In this document: positions 33,802-41,973 of the stretch, piece after piece
How positions within the stretch are numbered: the first letter of the stretch is position 1
Layout: the number at the start of each line of letters is the position of its first letter
Source: Planctobacterium marinum
Lineage (GTDB): Bacteria; Pseudomonadota; Gammaproteobacteria; Enterobacterales; Alteromonadaceae
DNA length: 64,000 bases
NCBI RefSeq assembly: GCF_036322805.1
Contig: NZ_AP027272.1
Location: forward strand, 2,542,001-2,606,000
Direction: 5' to 3'
Program-made: the position numbers and the translations under genes
The notes under the pieces: model-generated
Seen by the model: only the letters and a program-made list of their open reading frames with translations
Database searches by the model: none
Told to the model about the DNA's origin: nothing

Positions 33802-33847
33802 CTCCCCTTTAGAAATAAGTTTAAAATTTATTCAAAAATACACTTGA

Positions 33848-33863
33848 CTGTTTATAAATACAG
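33848..33863. promoter_or_regulatory. LexA (SOS) box 1
   Basis: CTGTTTATAAATACAG, a perfect CTGT-N8-ACAG gammaproteobacterial LexA box with an AT-rich centre, 58 nt upstream of the chosen SulA-like start. Confidence 0.85.
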
Positions 33864-33868
33864 TATTA

Positions 33869-33884
33869 CTGTTTTGCTATACAG
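33869..33884. promoter_or_regulatory. LexA (SOS) box 2
   Basis: CTGTTTTGCTATACAG, again CTGT-N8-ACAG. Its centre lies 21 bp (two helical turns) from that of box 1, so two LexA dimers could bind the same face of the promoter. Confidence 0.85.
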
Positions 33885-33905
33885 TAATTCATACAGGTGT
33901 TTATT

Positions 33906-34325
33906 ATGTTTATTATCGAAACTGAGAATCAGTCAGTTAATGCGCTTAACTCATCTTTGAGCAGCACCTCAGGCACCAGAAGGAATACTTCTGGTGCCTC
34001 TTCATCTTACAATTTTGATGAGATGGCGAAACTCAGAGCCCTATTTCTTGGCTTAATTCGACAAAAGCGTTGGATTTATTTTTTAAACGATGAGATCAAA
34101 CTACGAGCCAATCACCTACCAGTGTTACAGGTAAAATTGAAGCCGCATCATTGTCAGTATGAATCTCTGCAAAAAATTATTGTTGCGGGTAACTGCAGTG
34201 CAGTTGTAGTAGAAAACAATAAACTAGATGACAAACAGCTAGAAGATATTCTGGCACTAGGAATCGCCCATAGAGTTCAGCTAATTTTGTTGGAAAATAT
34301 TCAAGACAGTGAGACACTTCACTAA
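33906..34325 (+). CDS. SulA-like SOS cell-division inhibitor
   Basis: About 139 residues from the ATG at 33906 (AGGTG 8 nt upstream); a GTG at 33897 is possible. The pattern is SulA/RecA-fold-like: a Ser/Thr-rich N-terminus, then LRALFLGLIRQKRWIYFLND aligning with SulA [20 protein letters not shown], and YESLQKIIVAGNCSAVVVENN aligning with its ALRTGNYSVVIGW region. SulA blocks FtsZ assembly after DNA damage. Identity is low, but two tandem LexA boxes directly upstream make SOS control nearly certain. It lies apart from msrQ, with its own promoter. Confidence 0.8.
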   Translation: MFIIETENQSVNALNSSLSSTSGTRRNTSGASSSYNFDEMAKLRALFLGLIRQKRWIYFLNDEIKLRANHLPVLQVKLKPHHCQYESLQKIIVAGNCSAVVVENNKLDDKQLEDILALGIAHRVQLILLENIQDSETLH

Positions 34326-34347
34326 AGCTTTCCAGTTAATATGATGT

Positions 34348-34827
34348 ATGCAAACTTGTTATTGTTGTAGCGGTCGTCCATTTGACACCTGCTGTAAACC
34401 GCTATTGAATGGCGTTGAACATGCCATAAACGCCGAGCAGCTTATGCGCTCTCGATATTCTGCTTACAAACTCAGCAAGTTTGATTACATCCTGGACACC
34501 TATGGTGAGGCCCAAAAAAGTCAGCTAAGCATTGAACAGTTACGGGATTCAGCACAAGACACAATCTGGATAGGACTGGATGTGGTTGGTTTTAAACCAG
34601 TCAGTGAATCACAAGCCTATGTAGAATTTAAAGCTTTCTACAAAGACAACAATCAGTTTTTTCAGATGCACGAAATATCCGAATTCGAATACCAACAAGG
34701 CTTTTGGAAATACACCACCGGACAAATGCAGGAAGATAGTGGCAAAATCAAATTGTCCCGGAATGCCCCCTGTCCATGTCAGAGCGGTAAGAAATTCAAA
34801 CAGTGTTGTCTGTCTGCTGTTGGGTAA
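34348..34827 (+). CDS. ychJ: YchJ-family protein with SEC-C zinc-binding ends
   Basis: 159 residues. An N-terminal C-rich zinc motif (CYCCSGRPFDTCC), a central NTF2-like domain with the family's EQLMRSRYSAY, and a C-terminal SEC-C motif CPCQSGKKFKQCC, the metal-binding tail also found in SecA. Function in E. coli is not established. Length and both cysteine motifs match YchJ. Confidence 0.88.
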   Translation: MQTCYCCSGRPFDTCCKPLLNGVEHAINAEQLMRSRYSAYKLSKFDYILDTYGEAQKSQLSIEQLRDSAQDTIWIGLDVVGFKPVSESQAYVEFKAFYKDNNQFFQMHEISEFEYQQGFWKYTTGQMQEDSGKIKLSRNAPCPCQSGKKFKQCCLSAVG

Positions 34828-34869
34828 AAAACTGAAGCAAGCCAGGTTTTAATCCCGCAGAATCATGAA

Positions 34870-35367
34870 CTAATCTAAACCTTTTTGTTTCACATCGGCG
34901 ATAACATCATAAAGCAAAGTTTCATCCACCTTGATATCTTCCCCTTGCAGGTTTTTTATTTTCATTTGGGTAAACACATCACAGTTTGCCGTGACATCAT
35001 CGGGAATTCGCTTAACGTCGTTATGCAGCGACAGCGGTGTGGGATGCATGTAAGCCAGCAGTTTCGCTGAAGGTAAATCATTGCGGTGGATGGCCTCAGC
35101 AAATTGCTGTTGGCGAACATAATGGGTGTTTTCTGTTTTTAGGGGAACCGCTGGATAAAAATTAAATTTTTCTATCGGAATTAATCCGACTGACTGCTGC
35201 TCGTCTTCCCCTTCTAACTTTAATCTTTGAGTTAAATCTTGTTGCATCATGGAAAGCAGCAACGCAAACTCACTTTGCGTACCATAACGCAAGGCCTTAC
35301 CCAGTCCAGCCTTAAACTCAGTTTGTCGAATTTCGGGGTTAATAGTGGCTTTGGCTTGGCTTTCCAT
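34870..35367 (-). CDS. Conserved hypothetical protein, possibly VC2046/SO_2500 family
   Basis: 165 residues, soluble, no signal peptide. The opening FKAGLGKALRYGTQSEFALLLSMM and a middle with YMHPTPLSLHND resemble the small family of unknown function found in Vibrio and Shewanella (recalled, not searched). It is divergent from tRNA-Tyr and convergent with ychJ. No function is proposed. Confidence 0.55.
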   Translation of the reverse strand: MESQAKATINPEIRQTEFKAGLGKALRYGTQSEFALLLSMMQQDLTQRLKLEGEDEQQSVGLIPIEKFNFYPAVPLKTENTHYVRQQQFAEAIHRNDLPSAKLLAYMHPTPLSLHNDVKRIPDDVTANCDVFTQMKIKNLQGEDIKVDETLLYDVIADVKQKGLD

Positions 35368-35452
35368 TAGTTTTCTTTAAGACTCTCTCTGTTTTAGCTT
35401 ATCGACCGGCAAGGCTAAACGCTTTAATTGCAAAACTAATTTTGACGAATTG

Positions 35453-35480
35453 TTTACAGCAGCAATTTTTCTGCTAATAT
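35453..35480 (+). promoter_or_regulatory. Promoter of tRNA-Tyr
   Basis: TTTACA (35453-35458), a 16-nt spacer, TAATAT (35475-35480), then a GC-rich discriminator (ACGCCGC), typical of stringently controlled stable-RNA promoters. Confidence 0.65.
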
Positions 35481-35493
35481 ACGCCGCTCTTTT

Positions 35494-35578
35494 GGAGGGG
35501 TTCCCGAGTGGCCAAAGGGATCAGACTGTAAATCTGACGGCTCCGCCTTCGCTGGTTCGAATCCAGCCCCCTCCACCA
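35494..35578 (+). tRNA. tRNA-Tyr (GTA anticodon)
   Basis: 85 nt including encoded CCA. Acceptor GGAGGGG pairs with CCCCTCC, the D arm region has CCCGAGTGG, the anticodon stem-loop is CAGACTGTAAATCTG with GTA at 35528-35530, a long class II variable arm follows, and the T arm is GCTGGTTCGAATCCAGC. Confidence 0.97.
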
Positions 35579-35888
35579 CTTCTTTTTTATTCGCCAGTAG
35601 TTCAAGCTTCAATAAAAACAAAAACTCGTCCCCATGGGCCTGGGTGAGAAGCAGCGCCCTGGTTAGAAAATATGGTGCTACCCACTTAAGCGGGGATCAG
35701 CATTCATCTCATTACTGAGACCTACTCTTCTCCCATTTAACCTAATCACTTATTACTAAAAGACTAAGTTTGATCCTAATTGTCCAGGAACTGCATTAAA
35801 ATCAATCGCTTTGGCTGTTTTCCTTGCTTTTGTAGTCTTTCTCATTCATTTTTATCTCTAAGGTCAATAGAACTAACTTCAGCGGGTA
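35579..35888. other. Non-coding stretch after tRNA-Tyr
   Basis: 310 nt with no supportable gene. A T-rich tract (CTTCTTTTTTATT) directly after the tRNA may end its transcript. I see no strong hairpin or operator in the rest. Confidence 0.4.
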
Positions 35889-37541
35889 ATGCCAAAAATT
35901 AGCTTACAAGACAAAAGAGTTATTATCGTTGATGATCAACGACCTTTTTTGCTTATGCTCAAAGGCATTATCTCTAAATTGGGCGTGCGGTCTTTGCGCA
36001 TCGTGCAAACAGCCGAAAGCTCAATTGCGGATTGCAAAAAGGAAAAGTTTGATGTCGTCATTGCCGATCTGCATTTAGGTACCAATAAGAAAAACGGCTA
36101 CCAACTTATAGAGCAACTGCGAGTACAGAAGCTCACCAAGCCCGATACGGTATATATGATGGTCAGTGGTGACAGCCATCGCCCAGTGGTACTCGGTAGC
36201 ATTGAGAGAAATCCAGACGATTATATCATTAAGCCATTTTCTCAAGCTCAGCTTATCAATCGACTTTCCAAAGCTTTTGAGAAAAAGCAAGCGCTGAAAT
36301 CCATTCATCTTGAAATCTTCAAAGAAAATTGGGATGCAGCGATTCAAGCGGCGCAAACTTTATTAGGAACCGCTACCAAGTATCGTCAAAGTATCATTTT
36401 ACTATTAACTGAACTCTATTGGCGCACTACTGAATACGATCAAGCTCACGCACTGTTAAGTGAAGTATTAGAGCACAAAAACCTTCCATGGGCACAAGTG
36501 GCCATGGCTCGTACCAAGCTTTTGATGGGCGAGTATGAGGAGAGTATTAAACTTGCGCGACAAATTGTCTCAGGCAGATTATTAGCGTTAGAAGGACACG
36601 ATATTCTGGCAAAAAGTTACATGGCACTGGAAAGGTACCCCGACGCCATGGCTCAAATCAGATTGGCCCTGGATTTGTCTCCATTTTCCATGGAAAGACA
36701 ATACATGGGTGCATCCATTGGCCGTATCAATAAGGACTACGAATTTGCTAAACAGTGTTGCAAAGAGCTATTTGAGCAGAGCAAGCGTTCTGTGCACCGT
36801 GACCTTATTCACATGTGTAATTTTGTTCGCTCGATTGTAGACATCGCAGAGAATGCCGAAGACAAAGGTAAGAAGAACAAATATCAACAAGAAGCAATGC
36901 TTACCTTACAGAGACTCAGAACCGATGAACTGGTTGTGCGTTCAGCAGATGACTTCAGTTATGACGCCTTCGCTAACTTAATGACCGGGCGAATAAACTC
37001 CCTTGATGGCAAATCAATTGAAGCAAAAAACTCTCTATCTGCCGCACAACGAGAGATCGCAGAAAAGTTTGATCAGATGCCTATGGTGCTTGCACCCGAT
37101 ACCATTAATCTCATGGTAAAAGTGGGCGATTTTAAGCAAGCGAAGGAGCTGACCAATGACCTGCGAGATAGCAATTACCAGATTGATGAGAATATCGAAT
37201 TCTTGTTAGAACAGGTGGGCACTGAAATTGAAAGTCAAAGTGGCAAATTCGAACACTACAACCAAAAAGGACTGGACTGTTTCAATGCCGGGAAATATCA
37301 GGCTGCATTTGAAGCGTTTGGTCACGCTTTAAAATACTCACAAGTTAATGGTGACGTGGCTATAAATCTACTTCATTGCTCTAACAGATTAATGGAGCAA
37401 ACTAACAAGCCTGAGTTAATCACTATTGTTGAAACCAAAAAAACGGTGAAAATGCTGGAGGAAATATCCCTAAACGAACAACAATCCACAGAATTTATAA
37501 AACTAAAATCCGATCTAAGCCAATACATGGAGCTCAAATGA
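35889..37541 (+). CDS. Response regulator receiver domain fused to TPR repeats
   Basis: 550 residues. Residues 1-130 form a CheY-like receiver with the acidic pair in IIVDDQRPF, phospho-acceptor Asp60 in VVIADLHLG, Ser/Thr in MMVSGDSH and Lys in YIIKPFS. The remaining 420 residues are helical TPR-like repeats (ALLSEVLEHKNLPWAQVAMA; SYMALERYPDAMAQIRLALD; GLDCFNAGKYQAAFEAFGHA). There is no DNA-binding or enzymatic output, so it probably works through protein interaction. No sensor kinase is adjacent. It overlaps the following small lipoprotein gene by 4 nt (ATGA). Confidence 0.9.
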   Translation: MPKISLQDKRVIIVDDQRPFLLMLKGIISKLGVRSLRIVQTAESSIADCKKEKFDVVIADLHLGTNKKNGYQLIEQLRVQKLTKPDTVYMMVSGDSHRPVVLGSIERNPDDYIIKPFSQAQLINRLSKAFEKKQALKSIHLEIFKENWDAAIQAAQTLLGTATKYRQSIILLLTELYWRTTEYDQAHALLSEVLEHKNLPWAQVAMARTKLLMGEYEESIKLARQIVSGRLLALEGHDILAKSYMALERYPDAMAQIRLALDLSPFSMERQYMGASIGRINKDYEFAKQCCKELFEQSKRSVHRDLIHMCNFVRSIVDIAENAEDKGKKNKYQQEAMLTLQRLRTDELVVRSADDFSYDAFANLMTGRINSLDGKSIEAKNSLSAAQREIAEKFDQMPMVLAPDTINLMVKVGDFKQAKELTNDLRDSNYQIDENIEFLLEQVGTEIESQSGKFEHYNQKGLDCFNAGKYQAAFEAFGHALKYSQVNGDVAINLLHCSNRLMEQTNKPELITIVETKKTVKMLEEISLNEQQSTEFIKLKSDLSQYMELK

Positions 37542-37810
37542 AAAAACTCACTCCCCTTTTTATTTCTCTAACTGCGCTCCAGGGTTGCATCGTGATGGAA
37601 GGAAAACCATGTGAAGACATTGTAGAAGTGAAGCGCCAGGAAAAGATGTGCCAAACACTGCGCAAGCAAATGAACGACAAAAGCCACCCACAAGCGGCAT
37701 TAACAGCGAAACAAAGATACGAAGAAGCTTGTGTTGATCTGCGTTACTACCGCGATGATTTTGACACCATCTGCCATAGTGATGAATCACCTGCTGGTAA
37801 AAAGAAGTAG
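37538..37810 (+). CDS. Small cysteine-containing lipoprotein, hypothetical
   Basis: 90 residues. Lipobox-like LTALQGC, cleaved before Cys17, then a charged mature part with several further cysteines (KPCEDIVEV, KMCQTL, EACVDL, TICHSD) that could form two disulfides in the periplasm. Its ATG overlaps the response-regulator stop, so it is translationally coupled. No family recognised. Confidence 0.75.
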   Translation: MKKLTPLFISLTALQGCIVMEGKPCEDIVEVKRQEKMCQTLRKQMNDKSHPQAALTAKQRYEEACVDLRYYRDDFDTICHSDESPAGKKK

Positions 37811-37811
37811 T

Positions 37812-38732
37812 TTATTTAGTGGCTTTGGTGCGCCTGCCCAAAGCCGTTAGCATTGAGCCCACTACAACCAAAAAAGCTCCCAGGTAGGCTGTTTTGGTAA
37901 GATCCGAATGACTAAAAAACTGAGGGTAAATCAAAACAGCTAGACCACTGCTGAGAATGGTAAATACCGGGGCCATCGCGATGATGGCGCTTACTTTAGA
38001 GGCTTCCCACACAGACATAGCCCGTGTGAAACTGCCATATGCAACCAGCGTATTTATACAGCAAAACAGTAACGCTAAACCACTAATCCATGTTAATGCC
38101 CCAATCGATGCGACATCAGACAAAGGTAACAACATAATTGCGCCGAGGCCATAAAAAATAAGGGTCATTTGGCGGGCAGAGAAGTGTAACAACAAAAATT
38201 TCTGCAATAGCGCGTAAGCCACCCAAGTTACCGCAGCAAATACCATGATAAATACACCAACACTATACCCATCTCCAAAAGCCAGTAGCGATTGCCACTT
38301 ATTATCGAAAAATAACGTAAAACCGATGATGAGTGTGACAGCGCCAAGCATTTGTAGTCGGGTAAAAACTTCTTTGAAAAACCACACTCCTCCCAACATT
38401 AGTAAAAACGGCGCGAGTTGGATAATTACCTGTGCGGTTTCAGGGTGAAGATACTCAAGACTTTTTACATAGCCCACATAATTGGCTGATAACGCCAGCC
38501 CCGCTAACAGTACGATAGCGAGTCGGCCTTGTTGGAACTGCTTCTTATCCGGCCATTGTTTTTTCAACGTAATAACACACAACACCACAAAAAAAGCGAA
38601 TAAGAAACGATAGAAGCTTACTGTGATTGGATCGATCACTGTCAATGCCAGTAACATAAAGTGCGGCAATACGCCCCACATGAAAGCAGTGAGTAACGAC
38701 AGAGAAAATCCGAAAACGGGTCTATTTTCCAT
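37812..38732 (-). CDS. EamA-family (DMT superfamily) transporter
   Basis: 306 residues, ten predicted membrane helices in two EamA repeats (about 5-140 and 155-300). The second repeat carries the usual late YGSFTRAMSVWEASKVSAII. Likely an exporter of a metabolite at the inner membrane, RarD/YdcZ-like; substrate unknown. Its stop is 1 nt from the stop of the convergent lipoprotein gene, leaving no room for a terminator. Confidence 0.88.
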   Translation of the reverse strand: MENRPVFGFSLSLLTAFMWGVLPHFMLLALTVIDPITVSFYRFLFAFFVVLCVITLKKQWPDKKQFQQGRLAIVLLAGLALSANYVGYVKSLEYLHPETAQVIIQLAPFLLMLGGVWFFKEVFTRLQMLGAVTLIIGFTLFFDNKWQSLLAFGDGYSVGVFIMVFAAVTWVAYALLQKFLLLHFSARQMTLIFYGLGAIMLLPLSDVASIGALTWISGLALLFCCINTLVAYGSFTRAMSVWEASKVSAIIAMAPVFTILSSGLAVLIYPQFFSHSDLTKTAYLGAFLVVVGSMLTALGRRTKATK

Positions 38733-38795
38733 AACAAAAGGACGAAGTGATGAGGCAGCGCAGTTTAGCAGCTTTTTATGAGATTGAAATGCTTT

Positions 38796-39629
38796 CTATC
38801 CGTCTTGGGACAACTCGCTAAAGTCATCGATATAGTTATCAATTTTCCGATAAAGACGTCGTTTTTGCTTTTCTGTGATAGTGGGGAAAACCTCAACAAC
38901 CAAATCCGAAAACACACCTCGGTTGTGCTCTAAGTTAGCTATGTATTGAGGGTGCTGATGGATTTCCGGTTGCGTCACCAAAGAGAGAAAGTCTTGCTCA
39001 AAACTGTCTAAATCACGTTGCATCAACAACTCTTTGGCAGCGCTTTGCACAGCCCGTCGATAAGTTAACCACTCGAGTCTGTTAGGAATAACCTGTTGTG
39101 CATATTTAGCCACCAACGCTTTCTGCTCTTGGGTTAAACGACCAAAATAGTCTTGCAACTGTTCTTTGAATCGTTTCTGGAAACGCTCAGTCAGTTCTTC
39201 CTGACTCTTTTCTTTACGCTCAATTTCATCCGCGGCATTTTTTTCTTCTAGAGAAGCGAACAACTCCTCAACCTGCTTGTCATTGAGTAATTGAGCCAAA
39301 CTGACAATATCCGGGGCAACGTGCTCTCGCAATCTAAGCCAGTGGTCTCGAGCTCGATTGAATTGTCCTGATACCATTTCTGACGTGATGTTTCCCTCTT
39401 GTAGCATTCGCTTCAGGTCCTGCAGATGCCTTACATAGTTTTCTAACTCGGCACCTCTATGCCAGTCATGCCATTGTGCGAAACGCTCATCAAAAGCGAT
39501 TTTTTGTGGTTTGTTTAAATCGATATAATCATCGAGATACCAATGCACTAACCAGTCAAGGTTATTATAGGCAAACTGTGAGCTGCACCCGGAAAGAAGC
39601 AATAAGAAAACAACACATATTTTTTTCAT
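38796..39629 (-). CDS. DUF6279-type lipoprotein
   Basis: 277 residues. Signal peptide with lipobox LLLLSGC (Cys15), then FAYNNLDWLVHWYLDDYIDLN, the characteristic opening of this group. The rest is alpha-helical, rich in Gln/Glu/Arg, and lacks catalytic motifs. Function unknown. Confidence 0.82.
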   Translation of the reverse strand: MKKICVVFLLLLSGCSSQFAYNNLDWLVHWYLDDYIDLNKPQKIAFDERFAQWHDWHRGAELENYVRHLQDLKRMLQEGNITSEMVSGQFNRARDHWLRLREHVAPDIVSLAQLLNDKQVEELFASLEEKNAADEIERKEKSQEELTERFQKRFKEQLQDYFGRLTQEQKALVAKYAQQVIPNRLEWLTYRRAVQSAAKELLMQRDLDSFEQDFLSLVTQPEIHQHPQYIANLEHNRGVFSDLVVEVFPTITEKQKRRLYRKIDNYIDDFSELSQDG

Positions 39630-39794
39630 CGTACATTCCCTGATTATTCAACTCAGTGTAATGGATTCGTTTTTAGTTATGTTGATATGACATAGTTTCT
39701 TACAGAGTTCTGTGGAAAACGGATTATCAATAAAATGAGGTTGTCATTTTTCTACAGATCACCATATAGTTTTACACAAGCTTGATGGCAACGA

Positions 39795-40796
39795 ATGACA
39801 AACATGAAAAGAATAGCTGTATTGACCTCTGGCGGCGACGCTCCTGGTATGAATGCCTGTATTAGAGCCATAGTTTTAACTGCCGAACATTTTAATGTTT
39901 CTGTGATTGGCTTTCGTCATGGTTACTATGGTCTGCTCAATAGCGAACACGTGGAAATCTCCACCGATATGGTGTCCAATATCATCCAAAACGGCGGCAC
40001 TATCCTCCACAGCGCACGTTGCCCCGAATTTAAAACTGAAAAAGCCGCGCTAAAAGCCGCCAATAGTCTTGATGCTCTGGGTATCGACGCTCTGTTAGTC
40101 ATTGGCGGTGATGGTTCGTTTCACGGCGCCCACCACTTGCAACAATATTGGCACAAACCTGTTATCGGTCTACCCGGCACAATTGACAATGATATTTATG
40201 GCACTGATGCCACTATCGGCTATTTCACGGCCATTGAAACGGCTTTAGACGCAATCGACAAAATCAGGGACACTGCCGATGCCTTTGAACGGGTATTCTT
40301 AATCGAAGTAATGGGCCGCCACGCTGGGTTTATCGGATTAAGTGCCTCCATCAGCTCTGGCGCTGACCAGGTACTCCTTCCCGAAATTAATAACGACAAT
40401 GAAGCCGCGTTTAAAAACCTGGTAGCCAGAATAGAAACCACTCGAGAGAAAAAAGGACAATGTAGCTATATCGTGGTGGTGGCCGAAAATCTCTGGCCCG
40501 GCGGAGTTACCGCGCTGGCGGAGAAAATTAACAGCGAACTCTCGATAGAAAGCCGCCCCGTAGTATTAGGCCACATTCAGCGTGGTGGCTCCCCTTCACC
40601 ACAGGACCGAATTCTGGCCACAAAGCTTGGCGCTTATGCCGTCGAATGTGCCTTACAAGGAAAAAGTGGCATTATGGTAGGTGAACAAAACCAACAGTTA
40701 GTAGAAGTCTCCCTTCCCCACACCTGGCAAAACCAAAAACCCCTCGACCCATACCTGGTAAAAATCCAAACCGAATTCTTTGACATTTTGGAGTAA
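39795..40796 (+). CDS. pfkA: ATP-dependent 6-phosphofructokinase
   Basis: 333 residues, close to E. coli PfkA. Motifs: ATP loop VLTSGGDAPGMNACIRA, VIGGDGSFHGA (the Gly after GGD marks ATP rather than PPi specificity), the catalytic GTIDNDIYGTDATIG with its Asp, EVMGRHAGFI, and the fructose-6-phosphate-binding GHIQRGGSPSPQDR. It makes fructose 1,6-bisphosphate in glycolysis. An ATG at 39804 (MKRIAV) is an alternative start closer to the usual family N-terminus. It is monocistronic. Confidence 0.95.
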   Translation: MTNMKRIAVLTSGGDAPGMNACIRAIVLTAEHFNVSVIGFRHGYYGLLNSEHVEISTDMVSNIIQNGGTILHSARCPEFKTEKAALKAANSLDALGIDALLVIGGDGSFHGAHHLQQYWHKPVIGLPGTIDNDIYGTDATIGYFTAIETALDAIDKIRDTADAFERVFLIEVMGRHAGFIGLSASISSGADQVLLPEINNDNEAAFKNLVARIETTREKKGQCSYIVVVAENLWPGGVTALAEKINSELSIESRPVVLGHIQRGGSPSPQDRILATKLGAYAVECALQGKSGIMVGEQNQQLVEVSLPHTWQNQKPLDPYLVKIQTEFFDILE

Positions 40797-40805
40797 CTAC
40801 CGGCA

Positions 40806-40830
40806 TAAAAAAGCCGCTCTATTGAGCGGC
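40806..40830 (-). terminator. Rho-independent terminator of the second RND operon
   Basis: GCCGCTC-TATT-GAGCGGC with an A-run on its low-coordinate side, so the T-run is on the minus strand. It lies 54 nt beyond the adaptor stop. It may also help end pfkA transcripts. Confidence 0.78.
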
Positions 40831-40883
40831 AAAGAGATGTTCTGAAGGGAACAAGAACAATACTAAATACTAATTGCTATACA

Positions 40884-41954
40884 TTAGTTTCTGGCTATCT
40901 CGGTGGTTTCCTGAAAACGTACAGTTTGGCCTGCGCGCAAGCGCTCAGCTCCACGCACTACGACATTGTCATCACTGCGCACATCACCGATAACCTCAAC
41001 TCGTTCCCCCATGCCAATGCCGGTTCTTACGGGAACTTGGTGAGCCTTATTCTCATCATCAATGATAAACACGAATGTACCAGATTGACGCAACACCAAG
41101 GCATCACGCATTACGGTCGTCGCCTCATGGGAATCGCTATGGGGCAATGCGACTCGCACGGCACTGCCGATTGGAAAATCACCGGGTTTTAGTGCAACTC
41201 GAATTTCCATCATACGAGAATTGCTATTACCCACTGGGACGATGGTACGCACTGATTCTGTTTTTTCGCTATATCGGTCTTTAACAATCACTTCCTGACC
41301 GCGAGCGATAAAAGGCGAAGCCGATAGCGGCGCTCGAATACTAGCCTCTACATTTTCAGTATCCACCACTCGCAATAAATCAGACCCCGTAGAAGTATAT
41401 TCACCGGGTGTTTGAATGCGTTCAACTACCATGGCATCAAATGGTGCTTTAACCTGGGTTTGTGCTAAACGATATTCTGTTTGACGCTTGTTTAGCTTCG
41501 CTTGTTGGACTTCCTGACGTGCTATCTCAAGCTCAGAAATGATCTCATCCAGTTCATCTCTGGAGCTGTTGTTGAGCTTAGCCATCTTGCTAACGCGCCC
41601 CTGTTTGCGTTCCAGTAAATCAACACGAGATTCCCATTTGGCAATGTCTGCGGCGTTCTGATCTAGTTGCAACTGTAAAAGTTCATCATCCAGTTTCGCC
41701 AGCACTTGACCTTTTTTGACCAGGTCACCGACGTCTGCCATCCATTCAATGCGTCCGCCAACCTCTGAAGCGATATTCGAATCCGTTCGACTCATCACCG
41801 TACCGGGAACCCAAATGCGTTCAGAAACCATTTCAGTGATCACATCATCTATTTCTACCAGTGCCGGCGGAGGACCTTTTGGCTCCTCCTGGGCGACAGC
41901 AAGCGTGGATAAACTTAGTAATGCGGGTAGAGCGAAACGAGCAAAAGTTTTCAT
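40884..41954 (-). CDS. RND efflux periplasmic adaptor subunit
   Basis: 356 residues from the ATG at 41954 (MKTFARFALPALLSLSTLAVAQ, a clean signal peptide, with AGGA upstream); longer readings to 42026 run into the permease gene. Lipoyl halves (SEVGGRIEWMADVGDLVKKGQVLAKLDD in position 57-84 and VKAPFDAMVVERIQTPGEY near 170), a coiled-coil hairpin between them, then beta-barrel. The stop of the permease is 19 nt upstream, so permease and adaptor are one operon, permease first. Unlike the adaptor at 11774, it has no lipobox. Confidence 0.92.
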   Translation of the reverse strand: MKTFARFALPALLSLSTLAVAQEEPKGPPPALVEIDDVITEMVSERIWVPGTVMSRTDSNIASEVGGRIEWMADVGDLVKKGQVLAKLDDELLQLQLDQNAADIAKWESRVDLLERKQGRVSKMAKLNNSSRDELDEIISELEIARQEVQQAKLNKRQTEYRLAQTQVKAPFDAMVVERIQTPGEYTSTGSDLLRVVDTENVEASIRAPLSASPFIARGQEVIVKDRYSEKTESVRTIVPVGNSNSRMMEIRVALKPGDFPIGSAVRVALPHSDSHEATTVMRDALVLRQSGTFVFIIDDENKAHQVPVRTGIGMGERVEVIGDVRSDDNVVVRGAERLRAGQTVRFQETTEIARN

Positions 41955-41973
41955 GTTACTTGTCCTGTCGATT

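Noticed and set aside
35450-35647. A 65-codon plus-strand open frame
   Set aside because: It runs through the tRNA-Tyr gene and has no ribosome-binding site.
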